Below are positions 59,501-64,000 of a DNA stretch of 64,000 nt, piece by piece. Positions within the stretch are counted from its first letter, which is position 1; each line of letters begins with the position of its first letter. Under the pieces are notes generated by a model. The model had not been told where the DNA came from. It ran no database searches and saw only the letters and a list, made by a program, of their open reading frames with translations. Origin of the DNA: Monocercomonoides exilis (Eukaryota > Preaxostyla > Oxymonadida > Polymastigidae); NCBI GenBank assembly GCA_001643675.2, contig LSRY02000006.1:1242501-1306500 (forward strand). The letters are read 5' to 3'. The position numbers were made by a program, and so were the translations under genes.

Positions 59501-62500
59501 GATATTCATATTTCATTCAACAAAAGCCACTTTGAAGCATGTTCTACCAATCAAACTTCCGATGAATCAATCTACGGAGGAGCTATAAAGCTTTGTATGT
59601 CTCCAGATAATGTGCTGAAATTTGAAGAATGTGAATTCAAAACTTGCATCATACAAACTGTTGATTCTGCAAATCATGTAAATGACGATGTAAACTATCT
59701 TTCTTTTGGAGGTGCGATTTATTTATCACTTCTTGATGCAAGCGTCAATTGGTGTATCTTATCTAATCCTTTCCCAATTTCCACGAGCATAGAGTCCAAC
59801 AAGGCTGTCTTTGGCAACGATCTGTTTGTTTCGTCTCCAAACATGACAAAAAGCATCACCACAGACACAATCGCGTTTCCTATCACACCCAATATTCATT
59901 CAAACGAATTGTCGATGTACGGCGATGATTATCAGAATAACAATGAAATTCCTGATAGAATACCTTTGGTATTTTTCCTTATAGCGCTTCCATCTTCTGT
60001 GTACGTATCTGAAGTTGGTGATAAATCTGCTATTTGTGGATTTCCAACATGGCCTTGTATCACTGTGAACGAAGGAATTAAACGGAGGCAGCAAGAGGCA
60101 ACTATTAGAGGAGATGAAGATGCACCGTCTAAGATAAATAATGTTGACATTGTAATCAATAATAAAGAAGACATTCAAGGCGAAGTTACGTTTACACTTC
60201 CTTTACGCATTACTTCAGAAAATGTTGAAGTTGATGATAAAACAACATTCAAAATGGAAACTCTCGTTATTCATTCGTTAGAAAACGAAGTTTCACAAAT
60301 AAATTTTGTGAACTTGGATGATTATTCGGGCTTAGTTGGAGTTTTGCATAATTCTGGTTCCAATGTGACTTTTATTTCAACCACTTGCTGCATCTGCAAA
60401 ACACAGATTAATAGTGATTATATTTTGTATTCTTCAAAAGGAGAACTTCGATTGGTTAATTGCAATGTTATAGTAACTTCATCTTCAATTTCTCTTGGAA
60501 ACCACTTTTCAGGAATTGCAGGTGGTATTCTAACTTTGAATAACTTCAGTTTTGATCCGTCTGGCACCAACACTTTTCAAAAGTCTATTTTTATGATTTA
60601 CGGCACAGATACAAATTGCTTATTGGCAAATCTTTCGTTTTCAAATTTGATTGGACAAGGCTCGTCTAGTCTTTTCCAGCTTTCGGGAAAGCCATCAATA
60701 GAATTGAGTGAAAGCAATTTTTCGAATGTGAAACTTGACAAATCGCCAATCATTTCTTTGCTCTCTGCTCAAAAATTGCAGCTCAGCAAAGTCAAATTCT
60801 CTGATATTGAAAGAAATTCAACAAATGGAGCTGTTCTATCAGTCCAAAATTCTTCTTTGCGAGCTTCTTCATCACTTTACGATCTCGTGAGTTCTTCTGG
60901 TTCTTCGTTGAATTCATTAAACACAAGCGTAATATTGAATAATATAACTTGCTCAAGAATTTCTATCAAAAATACATACCAAATTAAACAAGGAGGAGCA
61001 TTGTATGCTGAACTTAGCAACAGTATTTCATTCAAAGTTAATTCATCGAGCTTTGAGGATTGCGACGTCTCCGAAGAGCCAAGAGCAGATAGTCGTGGAG
61101 GTGCAATATCTATTATTCTAGATGGAACAAGCATTGAATGGGTTATTGATAATCCACTGTTTCCAGACCACCTTTCTGATAGCTCAAATAAAGCACATTT
61201 TGGGCGAGATTTATGTGTTTTATCTCAACATCTGAATCAAAGTATTACAGCAAATTGCATACCATTTGTTGATATTGCGAGCGAAAATCGATATCTGTTT
61301 GATCATTCTTCACTTGTTGGTATTGAAGAAGAAGATTCAGATTGCTATATTCCGTTACCATACTTGTTGCTTAGATTTGAAACTGATTCTTTGATACCAA
61401 CTTCGTCTGAAAATTGCGTTATACATACTTCTTCAAATGGAGATGACACCATTGCATGTGGTTTCGTTAATTACAGTTGTAGATCAATTCCTTATTCTGT
61501 TCAACGTGCTACAAGGGTAGTACCTTCTTTCAATTCTGTGCGTATTACCATTAATGAAAGTGTTACACTTGAAAATCAATTTGCCATTCCATCAAATGTT
61601 GCTCTAATGATATCCCGTACATTCGATTCTCGGTTGATTTGCGTTAATTCAGATGTCAACAATGACAATAACAAGCTTATAATGAAAACTGCTCCTTCGT
61701 TAACTTCAGGAGGTCTTCTTGTGAATAATAATGAATTATATTTAAATTCATTGGTTTTTATTTTATATTCGAAATCAAACTGCTCGCAATTTATTACAAA
61801 TCGTGGGTCAATACTTGCAATTTCGGACTGCCACGTTGAAACATTCAATGCTGGTGAAGTTATTGAAGATCTGTTTATAGTCTCGACATCTGGGACTTTA
61901 TCCATAACGAGCCTTGTCGTTTCATTTTCTTTGGAACTTTTAATGGAAACAAGTGAACATTCAGCTCTATCATTTGTTAGAGGATTCATAAACATCGATT
62001 CAAAAGAACAAAAGCCTTCGTCTTTTTCATTGAATAATTGTTCTTTTACAAATATACTTCTCGAAGAAGCATCTCTGCTTCATCTTTCAACACCTTTATC
62101 AGTATCATTATCTATGTGCAATTTTACAAATGTTTTGAACACGAAAGGGCATAGCGGATGTTTAACTTATGATCGCAATAATATGTTGATAAGCCATCAA
62201 CTTACGATAACTGATTGTATATTTGATTGTTGTTCTGTAGAAAAAGCAGAAGAGGGAAAAGCGAACAGTTTGAGTAATTTGTTGGAGAATAACAGCGGAG
62301 GAGGGTTCTATGGGCAGTTATCTGAAGCTACAGAATTGCTTATCAAAGATACTCATTTTGTAAATTGTACAGCTCCATCAGGATCAGGCTCATCAGGCAA
62401 AGGAGGAGGATTTGCGCTTTATATTTCAGCTGAAACTTCAAAATTAAAATTAGAAAGCGAGGTTTTATTTGGTGATAACAAGGCTGAATTTGGATATAAC

Positions 62501-64000
62501 GTTTTCATATGTGCAAAACATCTTTTGAGCGTGGTGAATTATACGACTTTTAAGTTTATTGTGCAAAACGAACAAGAGGAAGATATTTTGAACGGGTGTG
62601 AAGGATACGACAATTTAGATGATTCCCTTGTGATTCCATTGAAACAATTTTTCAGAGACGCTCCTGCTTGGATTCATGTTATGAGTAATGGGGTTACAAC
62701 TTCTGTCTGTGGATTTTCTGACTATCCTTGTTCCCAATTGCATTATGCGGTTGAAAGGCAGACATCAAATCGGCAAGTTCTTATTCATGATTATTGCGTT
62801 GTTAAGGATCCGATCTTGTTTAATAAAGCCTCTTATAATATTACAAGCTCACTTATTCAAGGCGAGGTTGAAACAAGACTTGAATGGGTTGAAATAAGGA
62901 TTGAAAGTTCTTTCTTAGGATCAGGAATAAACACATCTACTCTTTCAACTTCTGGCTTCTTTGAAATATCGAGTAAAGCTGCTTTTTACCACATTATGTT
63001 TTCATCAACAGCATCAATCGCAGGAACAGCCCTTTTTCGTGTGACTGGAAACACTCTTTCGTTGACAAATTGTTCAATTCGTCCAATTGTTTTATCCAGA
63101 GAACGAAATCAAGATGTGGTTTTCAATTTTTCGTTAATTGCTTTAGAAAAAGCGCGTTTGGAAGTTCTAAATTCAACTTTTTCGGGTGAGAACTTCAATG
63201 CCTCCATGCTTTTAATCGAGAAAGCGAGCAATATCACACTCACAAGATTTGTTGTTGGAAATACACAACTATTTAACAGCTCAATAATAGAACATATTAA
63301 CACCGAACGGCAGGATGCATATTTACTATTAAGTCAATGCGAATTTCGTAACATTTCTTCCACATCTGCACCTGCTTGCATCAACGGAAGAGCAGTGAAA
63401 ATACAAATGAGTGAAGCTATCTTCAGCCAATGTGATTCGAATGATAGCAATGGAGCATATATGCATCTGGCATATTTAACAATTGACGTGACTAATTGCT
63501 CGTTTTCAGGAACAGGAATAACTCAAAATCCATCGCTTTGTGAATGGAACGACTCCATTATTTCCTTAAACAACTGCAACAGTACTTTTGACATGTTTAA
63601 TCTTGAACTTGCGCGCGATGGTGGAATTTCTGTTAACTCCGGAAGTTTGACAATGACAAAAATGACTTTTGAAAGAAACAACCCAAATAGCACTCACTAT
63701 CCATCTGTATCTCGTAATGTTCACTGTATAAATGGAACAGTAATGATGCATCATGATAATACAATAGCTGATGCAATGTATCAGCATGAGTGGGTTCTTT
63801 CTGAAGGGTGCAATGTTTTTGTAGACGACGAGCCAGTATATTTTTACTTCGAGCCAAGCGTCACTCTTTTAAGGCGTTCAGATCAAACTGGAACAACAAC
63901 TCCTCTTGACAGCATGCTCAAAAATTCTCTTCATGAGGATAGACGGAATCACGAAACAAATAGTCAAATTGCAACAAATAGGAAAGGTATTAAACGACTT
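38540..64000 (+). CDS. Giant modular beta-helix surface protein (at least 8,487 residues, open at right edge)
   Basis: One reading frame runs without a stop or intron from the ATG at 38540 (in-frame TAA at 38528) to the last base of the window: 25,461 nt, 8,487 codons, no end in sight. The N-terminus MRVFISFTTWILWFFQIST is a good signal peptide (start 38540 or 38555). The body is Ser/Thr/Asn-rich short-strand repeat sequence such as the CSFSN, STFxxC, NFTSI and SLSSS types, with regularly spaced hydrophobics as in pectin-lyase-like right-handed beta-helices. It is organised in about 17 modules of roughly 345-545 residues. Each opens with a cap of the form CGxxxxPCxTLxYA and closes with GKGGGxxL..., GxNLFIxS and a short acidic YDxxDsxxIPL linker. 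NxS/T sequons are abundant. Polymorphic outer-membrane-type and adhesin-like beta-helix proteins are the closest known architecture. Likely secreted or displayed on the cell surface; function unknown. No membrane anchor is seen yet; the C-terminus is outside the window. Confidence 0.9.
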   Translation, partial: MIERSMRVFISFTTWILWFFQISTHLFCRTQCEELQKFSTIYSREKSYIELKHHASIATFSLMNSSLIIKTSILSMTGNQSSFYLNHFSNLHLRLCQMFITSIHSHHSILSEGIVQMENISFSLLENRFITSFVHSSSLKGVFVIKQSSFSSFSTNPHPTCFVSGQIGETIFLSNAFVNISSKLHPHLEQTKKSKYNIAMNFNMKGCIFTNVDNPLEGCLINIWQSTKRSQIFNSSFTGCKRFLQVSIMDSFHDLSISQKKRSSSSSFIMSQMDYSSTVEEASFSDCSFTRCSRASGNGGGICAVGKALNLLRTHFTNCSATGSNSKGGSIFVEEPENTASIDSCNFTSSLSTSHGSAISLYTTSCSIDITTCCFMHCFSSSGYGAVHIDGTIPIGSTSKIQMCVFVNNSGTYQFGDIFADGSCGSAMSNNNAIYQCVSLSNAPRIRMGSADFSNLAVLPTNGTSRDTIFVDGTAGSDWDNCGYLQEFSCRTLLFAVNVTNVSRYIIDANDGEYPEQQWSHSETKRVSIKGNLDDFSRVVITTSDSTLTEISSGSLTFTSVTIRHGDTSSSLLTVFHSSGSLSLNKCLITTISTSSSFSPPIILIRSGTFVAEKSRFVGFKGSNSAFVLVEGSAAITFNECSFSNIKRNNGNGASIEAALDGSSRMLVNNTNITSSQTMSGCGGGIYVNIGGTLGQTLLVIGASQGAGTVAFSSCTVNSDVPTNLGGGIGIRLGSNSAGFELNAASFSNCGTTNAPHVFVDAYKLDNYISQTSFRYITNINSDEHNSTLIGTKNYDRNRQIPLILYLRAASPSPIYVNENGIDFKYCGSEANPCSVILGERSSISSATQVIKLMNPFSFQQHLAFSTYSFDISSHSDAENYKFSFFDSPFSTNYEAPVIVYSSVSLQKIKFSMPQSISRMCNSAFLCSSPTAVLSIISCGFIAMQGITQISYSLVRITQGTVSINNTAEVPAASFNGVALFAATGTSSKLTIFQWNSSSTALKTTSSNVGLIDIRDGASLKLISSSLKNINSEHPIIMCNDGGINITETSMTNITRNAGNGGAVEGYLQNFDCSITSSNFSQCSTTANLSNGGSFYFSISKSDSLSISDVKFDQCKAASGNVEGRGGGIFIITSTYSSPFLLTSLTFTNCKATFGDNIFVQGHRLSLFVNHSTFSFAYSTANTKEMMGTDTNIDANTCISLLAYLTETAYSGFVCVSDVGVNYIDCGAHQLSPCETINGAIQYQTSGSSSMKLKLVSPFSMKKEITLSDTQTDITPETEGQSVLVTEDPLGTSLNGFISISIDTSITGITFIFSETFSYRAFIYCTENSLTVSSCSLKSAAGEPTAESPSQFHFSFVNLNGSRTTCSATMSSLTVQNALMVGSPLLKVFGASASSSISDSSFVNVKATETTGLFDISANGSLTIDGGSSFSDCNCSSSVYIYGSSAKSITLLSISVSRINFTSGYFVKQNGGTLMIDSHSEMTSISVNSEGFIKYSGKDSFFIASSFSDFDLSDSFLIGITSTELSSNVFVVSSSFSSFHINSGYLLKCTGQSTKTGKLNASSVTVQSISSTSYVPLVDVREFAEGYFDSAHFSMINQTSGSIVHLSSCISVNISSCSFGSVNTTDGCCIELDTINSVNVSEVTLSSIDVLNGRLIQCESLVSLFLSVSLSSITSSSSIPILSIDNSNSVTISSSLFSDITSSSSDCIQCTGCGDISVQSLSFSSILFQIAGSCFASNGFDTATFQQLSFSSLTIPSGYALSFSSAGNVQLTSSNFTSLNITDGAAIICSTLSQLRLLSDNFTSINASIGSCMKISSCNTFNLNQSVLSSICGHGNGASVYISESGGNSATRVIEQTSFLNSKSLDEEEPKLGGAVFVSLTAYQSMRVMNSNFSLCKVGTEKSRGGAIYLGTNGLGCSFNISTSQFETNSAFLGKNLFLTGSNLTALLFNQNKLNSFTAEQLSLSDNRNQFNGFETPDVSPVPLFLFIRERGNCTESYVDSIDPAFDATRSTSISGGHDFSACGLIDFPCLTIQGAFRNRLTDTNSATIRMKSLFTFHLSHQFSSSLMYLTSYPENGKVVFSENIQVGDSTLAVLTTSSSSSSSLFIENSTFSLPNRFSSFDTFLRHSSGSQLTLRRLNFCSNSANLTFDFVLLRCTSGSLHLSSTTFEKLRWASPSGMFQSDGSAQISLEHVIFIDTASTSSPLIGANGHSTVTLDNCLLDDSDSDANPIAQPFLSVGSGCLLKMIGTNITHSVLSTVSAIQIDNPQTALIQSCIFQNNTKLESNGGSVMITGTSGNVHIENCKFVKSSVSGNDPDGVGGGAVYGQLSESIVFMFNNTRMNECSAPLINKGKGGGVFLDLLDINVEFHFINASGAAIWTANVAERGRNIFLSSPNLSLSWDAAEFEGFDPTNWDDNDASGIYSSDSSNSIPLKHVMKPLQVDIFIDKNGVDSLQCGYSEYPCETLKHSFVRHNQEDQNVTVLSSFIQRCELDLTSTSFAIRSVSGQASAIIDQDSGETNYVFYINTTASINKMTFNVKQLQPSILYLFRVYSGITTFSSCQLTPSTNVAGFNFTLAIVERATLILDSFSLNASDYPSASILTSGCPLLCAESIGILSIANSSFYSRCNYNSAMIVSSGFSQTTITGTQFYNLTNVQAPIMEVRDSSSLTVNGSSSIKDLVQVSSPLINCVGRSTVLCNDSVSFTNIQATSCVLCVSINVNIDIKTTTFNLISLQSSTIITCEDPAHLNIEQSIFNNVQNANGNGSCLGIRGNNGIFDIKNSSFIGCSVAGVNASGGAIYAVISRGATIPVSFNIINSTFSSCSAPYLSTFLSNSIQNSSFSARNFLFTSSRTNSDEIGKGGGLFLHLNDADSQFVLGNSTKSSLWNGNAAEYGNNIFISSSELMTSIISEHFPAFAFDDASDPDLQGYDNHDESLSIPIRYYLISADLSIFVSSDGQAADATDCGRHNLYPCRTLSFAFTQSLTDNEDTTIVGNLNHSEVLDLTSGSLAIRSYSGNSILNIRLNTRLDTYVFQSSVRFSLFDISIKVGETPSTLETLFAVKGMRTTMSNVKLKPKSSSESFSFSFAKVTSGVLQMESFSLELEGSTSNVALFSDIEMLQAQSGGSIEIDNSRFSFRKPSGSPLLSIFGGGSMTIRNTVFEKMQNVDSNIISITDAASAILDGITVSELSLLSTSAVIVSSANNSNISNSEFSLVSRSTGSGSCVEMKENSGNLSIYSSDFSECTVTQERAKGGAIHANVKKGRFNLYSTSFSKCIAPTTKASSTSTPTSIETTYTWTRRGLGGAVSLLLEETEPDDLCSFCIDTLTCESNNADYGKNLFISSRDLKLSVTSATLPAFQPDNWWYGDMMGSDGLDDTEPLPLGFCILTTENISVSDDGIDNIICGFENYACKTLDYSQNRSIKIMNSTSQAKIIINNRISQTSTFRTNNLITSIVLTSSASAAYSVISVGPGASGTCAIETSISSLFSFVSFEVPTTSIQKGTFTTALAHTQSTLQLSSCMFYPRSLDASSLSSFILCTGGNTIISNLLLHSVSPSEASSLATPFLLGSVNLIEVSNNAMVTLANTSFSYIRINSGNFIRTATGGSLSLSKVTFQNIESQSGFILTFTNGTSLLIAECTFENVKKTLNNQQGSLNIYSNNAEVNIESSTFTDCSAVGSGSTGGAICVTLAGSGSLKMLDVSSSECSVPFTSDGSGKGGCMYLEMIKADCIISFSRTSLRNTWTNNKATVGNNLFIYSPSLQQTMQSGTFDLFGTCDTWIDFDYAGALTSSPYQFLPLQYFLLTRPSPLVVTSASSGSDSPVCGFLNYPCQTLNYTLANVATDANPVLGILNELNQSAPVTFEDRELITVTSAQSPSRAILRILATSFSSESIFAIKSNVVFNLLLFSSTLSNPTNIKQMFHVQANKIQFVNCLLSPIDSSSAYVFSFVRLSFGETIINTFSFNTSSYHQPIFTLSQMLLLEDGNLQIFQCNFAYAGSDGVELISGLKGTLNISLTTFSHMNSLTHPIISVSGPVILQVETCTFNDLSSGSCAIKLAECSSNCQISECTFDQITRSSLNGSAICITAGNGPVIVKSNNFSFCRSAGDSSSGGAMFSLIEEGSSRIQISNNSFSDCSTPFDNTKSGKGGGLGLCIMNTQASLLVTNGSDAKWSNNNAKIGKHMFVEADDLMEVVKPSSFVGFSTTEWEQDEFSGIYSSQPDLVIPLKLLFVELATSLLVSTNVSSATDSPVCGRSEVFPCASLEYSLLQHVSSLNSASILGQVEQRSQLIIEDVQKTLDKSGDKAYILINQSASISSVFRIRANFTVNNLIFGILANTAVLEAALCVEQNTLTMSNCALQPKNDGSAESVSLIIVSGGSCFLSSFSFYEVTDASSKAALFVGKPFVFVNDSGSFTANDCNIVSRASQNCPLFEGKGRSLTFVNCIFSNLGNVTQPLIFISSGCIGALSDFCAFRNIQSTNSDIIRVENSSEISLTSVEIADSSFSGSSFCCCEASCSATISLCNFTAIKRLSGNGSALHCVLSNDGKLSCQNCQFVECAVNGDESNGGALFCSIAPTALTAVLANNSFEKCSAPNATLNGGLGGGFLLLLSENGGTFTIKTTSDSRWVDNSAKYGTNLFIESVALNEVVNQLSFIGFQTDLWGDNDFCGYHIPNEIDVVPLRFFFTDLSLQVFVDDTGIDNSACGDKDYPCNSFSYAFSKLGSGIRNVKIVSEVKQQETLDLSEGSVIINGLGTGSNALVTIEQSESDSSALFNISIPWEFISVTFQICAMQNSITSCFLVSLSSLSLHSCKIKPATSTLSVPFSFIIMNDGSLVMNDVSYDLQSSSSTEPLFSSASLIKLLGGEAIIQNSLFQQRSSVNAPLFSASGSSILTISGSSFTKLRSTKSPIISGNEMATVNLNSFEGSCTEFTDIKESQESLVVASDSSNLKIESAVFSSIALQNASLIKFNSQRSLNLTNGTMNLISKGNGKGSCFDLVAALSSEIIINSSKFSGCEVLQEEAEGGCAFCKIDDNQPTVCFISNQYSNCKALTNGKGGAISLSLTVSDAQFSFANRTTPEGLKLQSVFADNFASIGNNLFITSPSLASSMLRSRFEFFNYYDTTIYHSFDDQWSWNRNDYCGVDSMTSNSILSLGYYLMDQHDSIHVMSGTRQGHDVTNCGFYDHPCRTLTYAIERQLTPRTHHAGRQSIKIIVNESVYAKQPVASNGKPFIIEKESESSNDYSLLIIERLSDSEAESQQPLDDSFFVFDSETKFLSLSLIVPKDLNGRKQLISLLANSLTISDCQLHSDNTAPLNYDFLSVTSGSVVIEQFLTNNGDSLFASEVYAPSFGECSFLSTANSSIQIVIRNSTFKDINVRGNTSLMNLGNNVVLQLEGTSFESISLTSPTFPSSSSSSHLINMLQNSSLIVRPLETIPLKDSHFTSITLQEGSLIRSIYPKVLYISASFNDISTANGDGSCVQLGSTDLFALSAPDEYSITPSPIMSSIQITNSAFSSCYANSKTAKGGALKLLLQQGMLQTNITNCSFERCICPDDDESTAKGGAVYLHLDDPEVRWFFEIYNQTATSDSVFLDNEARYGRNLFVSSFNLLSSVKRERFNSFNDQSCLDCLSAMEGHDSLDDSIVVSLCFYLMNLSNELYISYQSDDRNICGFLDYPCKTLPFVLNRYNGAECVVYVCEMFEFFDEYEIAKDNLSIFPKPLSDGPNGIIRINESRNNLNDGMLTIRKLLQIEKINFVFATDILNSAFIFLDRGSASLKSCFINVNYSGGISFSFATIVGGIFELNEFSCSQLNVLSTSLIMSQQKTDLEISNSEFLFTHFSEGSVVSSFSQCQCTILNTTFENITSNGDYGSCIRYFENSLDDPSVSTYASSSSLSASTTLCSQYKNFDPVYPFSITNSSFSRCQIINTTSSLQHGWGGALFVYLSQDSSFYLSKTSVIACKAPFGESEHGRGGGLCLLLGFDTLSWIVNWMTFPEDTNLQHQNDAATGKDLFLLAPNLNKTVNSISLPFVHPENETHSDFNHLFWIGHNSGEEVPIPLPYYVLFFDTNTFIQPDGISETCPEAFVSDMGVDSTACGFSKYPCLTMQWTEGRLKERSDFNCSIITVISSVTLKEEFESLFEALLIRQINSRVFLKVENVEKINYKGVIQNSRILTLSNVNLNIPVVINHLALIYQTQNYLSIDNTTIQSADSSLNAFSYPLLIADGGHTEISNLQIISDISTEITHSSNGIRQNDNIIPFTFNSSFIIVRNESTNVSLTNVELKFCDINDSSFITAHSKANTCIKNMTASFINLRNAQFMEFQLTESLLIEKFIVQNISSDESLAFIRGRQISSVKVIESLFELVSTEGAAIFEFEDCMNTVFEENEFIDITSSSSSCVVLVSPLGDVSIKQCDFSKVIKKKCNGSCILILEQHSDYAALHNSEEDPSTEESCVIDSSKVLINAFNCSFDCCALDTENDALGGALCAFLDESLALVVNETRISSCSCPENADYSSCGGGIYLYLHNLQSQWILSSPVFPLLGESTANKARFGRDFFLSSFSLLDNVNRCSIQGVIIPDELNSIDKSSLQGFDNHQNQTAISLLFYLMTLNQTFLFVDSTGSDVTNCGFRNNPCCTVSYAYSHRLISTQNITIQNETIFISHFVVLENELWIRPLLIEGEELYLSTSRMLSQKNSYNSEMLSSHLMHNSKRNEPTNALIVVEDDSDNPRGDLPGSGDIGVVVISNNCHISHVTFLIASKLNEWDYLFNQRSSTFTLENSAFKRRSNTYSIQWSFISVSGGSFSLVDFAFEQESDDVISSRLNTIRLSESGSAPFFKGCTFLKASNQGVVASVKDLKISDTQFENDLPFFTCLKKAQMTISSSSFSLQKLSNSVSYFEINDGSSLSILNSSFNTITLNSCDPFFKCQENACFTLVDVKFLSFINPGTQIICLENDCKTTFTELNFSRISGQNYDGICVCIGDAGSTSSGFDTEDIHISFNKSHFEACSTNQTSDESIYGGAIKLCMSPDNVLKFEECEFKTCIIQTVDSANHVNDDVNYLSFGGAIYLSLLDASVNWCILSNPFPISTSIESNKAVFGNDLFVSSPNMTKSITTDTIAFPITPNIHSNELSMYGDDYQNNNEIPDRIPLVFFLIALPSSVYVSEVGDKSAICGFPTWPCITVNEGIKRRQQEATIRGDEDAPSKINNVDIVINNKEDIQGEVTFTLPLRITSENVEVDDKTTFKMETLVIHSLENEVSQINFVNLDDYSGLVGVLHNSGSNVTFISTTCCICKTQINSDYILYSSKGELRLVNCNVIVTSSSISLGNHFSGIAGGILTLNNFSFDPSGTNTFQKSIFMIYGTDTNCLLANLSFSNLIGQGSSSLFQLSGKPSIELSESNFSNVKLDKSPIISLLSAQKLQLSKVKFSDIERNSTNGAVLSVQNSSLRASSSLYDLVSSSGSSLNSLNTSVILNNITCSRISIKNTYQIKQGGALYAELSNSISFKVNSSSFEDCDVSEEPRADSRGGAISIILDGTSIEWVIDNPLFPDHLSDSSNKAHFGRDLCVLSQHLNQSITANCIPFVDIASENRYLFDHSSLVGIEEEDSDCYIPLPYLLLRFETDSLIPTSSENCVIHTSSNGDDTIACGFVNYSCRSIPYSVQRATRVVPSFNSVRITINESVTLENQFAIPSNVALMISRTFDSRLICVNSDVNNDNNKLIMKTAPSLTSGGLLVNNNELYLNSLVFILYSKSNCSQFITNRGSILAISDCHVETFNAGEVIEDLFIVSTSGTLSITSLVVSFSLELLMETSEHSALSFVRGFINIDSKEQKPSSFSLNNCSFTNILLEEASLLHLSTPLSVSLSMCNFTNVLNTKGHSGCLTYDRNNMLISHQLTITDCIFDCCSVEKAEEGKANSLSNLLENNSGGGFYGQLSEATELLIKDTHFVNCTAPSGSGSSGKGGGFALYISAETSKLKLESEVLFGDNKAEFGYNVFICAKHLLSVVNYTTFKFIVQNEQEEDILNGCEGYDNLDDSLVIPLKQFFRDAPAWIHVMSNGVTTSVCGFSDYPCSQLHYAVERQTSNRQVLIHDYCVVKDPILFNKASYNITSSLIQGEVETRLEWVEIRIESSFLGSGINTSTLSTSGFFEISSKAAFYHIMFSSTASIAGTALFRVTGNTLSLTNCSIRPIVLSRERNQDVVFNFSLIALEKARLEVLNSTFSGENFNASMLLIEKASNITLTRFVVGNTQLFNSSIIEHINTERQDAYLLLSQCEFRNISSTSAPACINGRAVKIQMSEAIFSQCDSNDSNGAYMHLAYLTIDVTNCSFSGTGITQNPSLCEWNDSIISLNNCNSTFDMFNLELARDGGISVNSGSLTMTKMTFERNNPNSTHYPSVSRNVHCINGTVMMHHDNTIADAMYQHEWVLSEGCNVFVDDEPVYFYFEPSVTLLRRSDQTGTTTPLDSMLKNSLHEDRRNHETNSQIATNRKGIKRL
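39951..62760 (+). repeat. 17 cap motifs (CG-PC-TL) marking modules of the giant protein
   Basis: The first Cys codon of each cap starts at 39983, 41018, 42215, 44606, 45905, 47432, 48749, 50003, 51287, 52643, 54068, 55538, 56813, 58403, 60035, 61457 and 62708. All are in the same frame (residues 482, 827, 1226, 2023, 2456, 2965, 3404, 3822, 4250, 4702, 5177, 5667, 6092, 6622, 7166, 7640, 8057). Examples: NCGFYDHPCRTLTYAI, VCGFLNYPCQTLNYTL, ACGFSKYPCLTMQW. Upstream of most caps is a D/S-G-x-D turn (for example NGVDS, DGIDN). The DNA of the modules is too diverged to align as direct repeats by eye; the repetition is at protein level. Confidence 0.9.

Noticed and set aside
38540-64000. Alternative genetic code with TAA/TAG read as Gln, as in some oxymonads
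   Set aside because: No TAA or TAG occurs in frame over 8,487 codons while CAA/CAG are used freely, and TAA ends UFD2, CCDC22 and the CID gene at sensible family ends.
1-64000. CRISPR arrays, bacterial operons, rRNA or tRNA genes
   Set aside because: No regularly spaced direct repeats, no Shine-Dalgarno-led gene strings, and no recognisable tRNA T-loop/acceptor pairs or rRNA sequence were seen; a tRNAscan run would settle the tRNA point.

Overview
This is a stretch of nuclear DNA from an intron-bearing, AT-rich unicellular eukaryote. Several features point to a flagellated metamonad of the Preaxostyla/oxymonad type, although the sequence does not prove it. They are an FtsX-like ABC-type permease of the kind seen in trichomonads and oxymonads, a small splicing factor, a giant beta-helix surface protein, and many short spliceosomal introns (30-202 nt). 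The genetic code looks standard: TAA, TAG and TGA all end genes, and none occurs in frame across the 8,487-codon open frame at 38540-64000. That argues against the TAA/TAG=Gln code known from some oxymonads. I placed 37 introns by hand. Every exon junction used keeps the reading frame, and about half of the donors begin GTTTG rather than GTAAGT.

Layout. 1-3929 (-): a nine-exon FtsX-like permease gene running off the left edge. 3930-5735: AT-rich spacer with a nested foldback element (4414-5056). 5736-8477 (-): a membrane protein with a huge E/K-rich region. 8787-11557 (-): a CID-domain protein of the RPRD/Rtt103 type. 11912-14104 (-): a ten-exon leucine-rich-repeat protein, divergent from 14325-14888 (+), a 3-methyladenine DNA glycosylase. 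14889-17813: gene-poor, holding a decayed DDE (pogo-like) transposase. 17814-22121 (-): a TOG/HEAT-repeat microtubule-binding protein. 22790-23074 (-): a CCDC12/Cwf18 splicing factor. 24123-25157 (+): NMN adenylyltransferase in five exons. 25605-27748 (-): CCDC22, a Commander-complex subunit, in five exons. 28300-32768 (-): the U-box ubiquitin chain elongation factor UFD2/UBE4 in six exons. 33448-35659 (-): a membrane-anchored papain-family protease in four exons. 37262-37729 (-): an unrecognised 155-residue protein. 38540-64000 (+): one uninterrupted frame, open at the right edge, encoding at least 8,487 residues of a secreted or surface protein. It is built from about 17 modules, each starting with a Cys-Gly...Pro-Cys cap.

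Most genes are single-copy housekeeping functions (DNA repair, NAD synthesis, splicing, ubiquitin, endosomal recycling, cytoskeleton). Nothing suggests they work as a unit. The most unusual content is the giant modular surface protein, which occupies 40% of the window. The nested foldback element, the GTTTG donors and the E/K-rich membrane protein follow. The GC-rich, serine-rich single exons of UFD2 and the TOG protein contrast with their AT-rich, intron-split ends.
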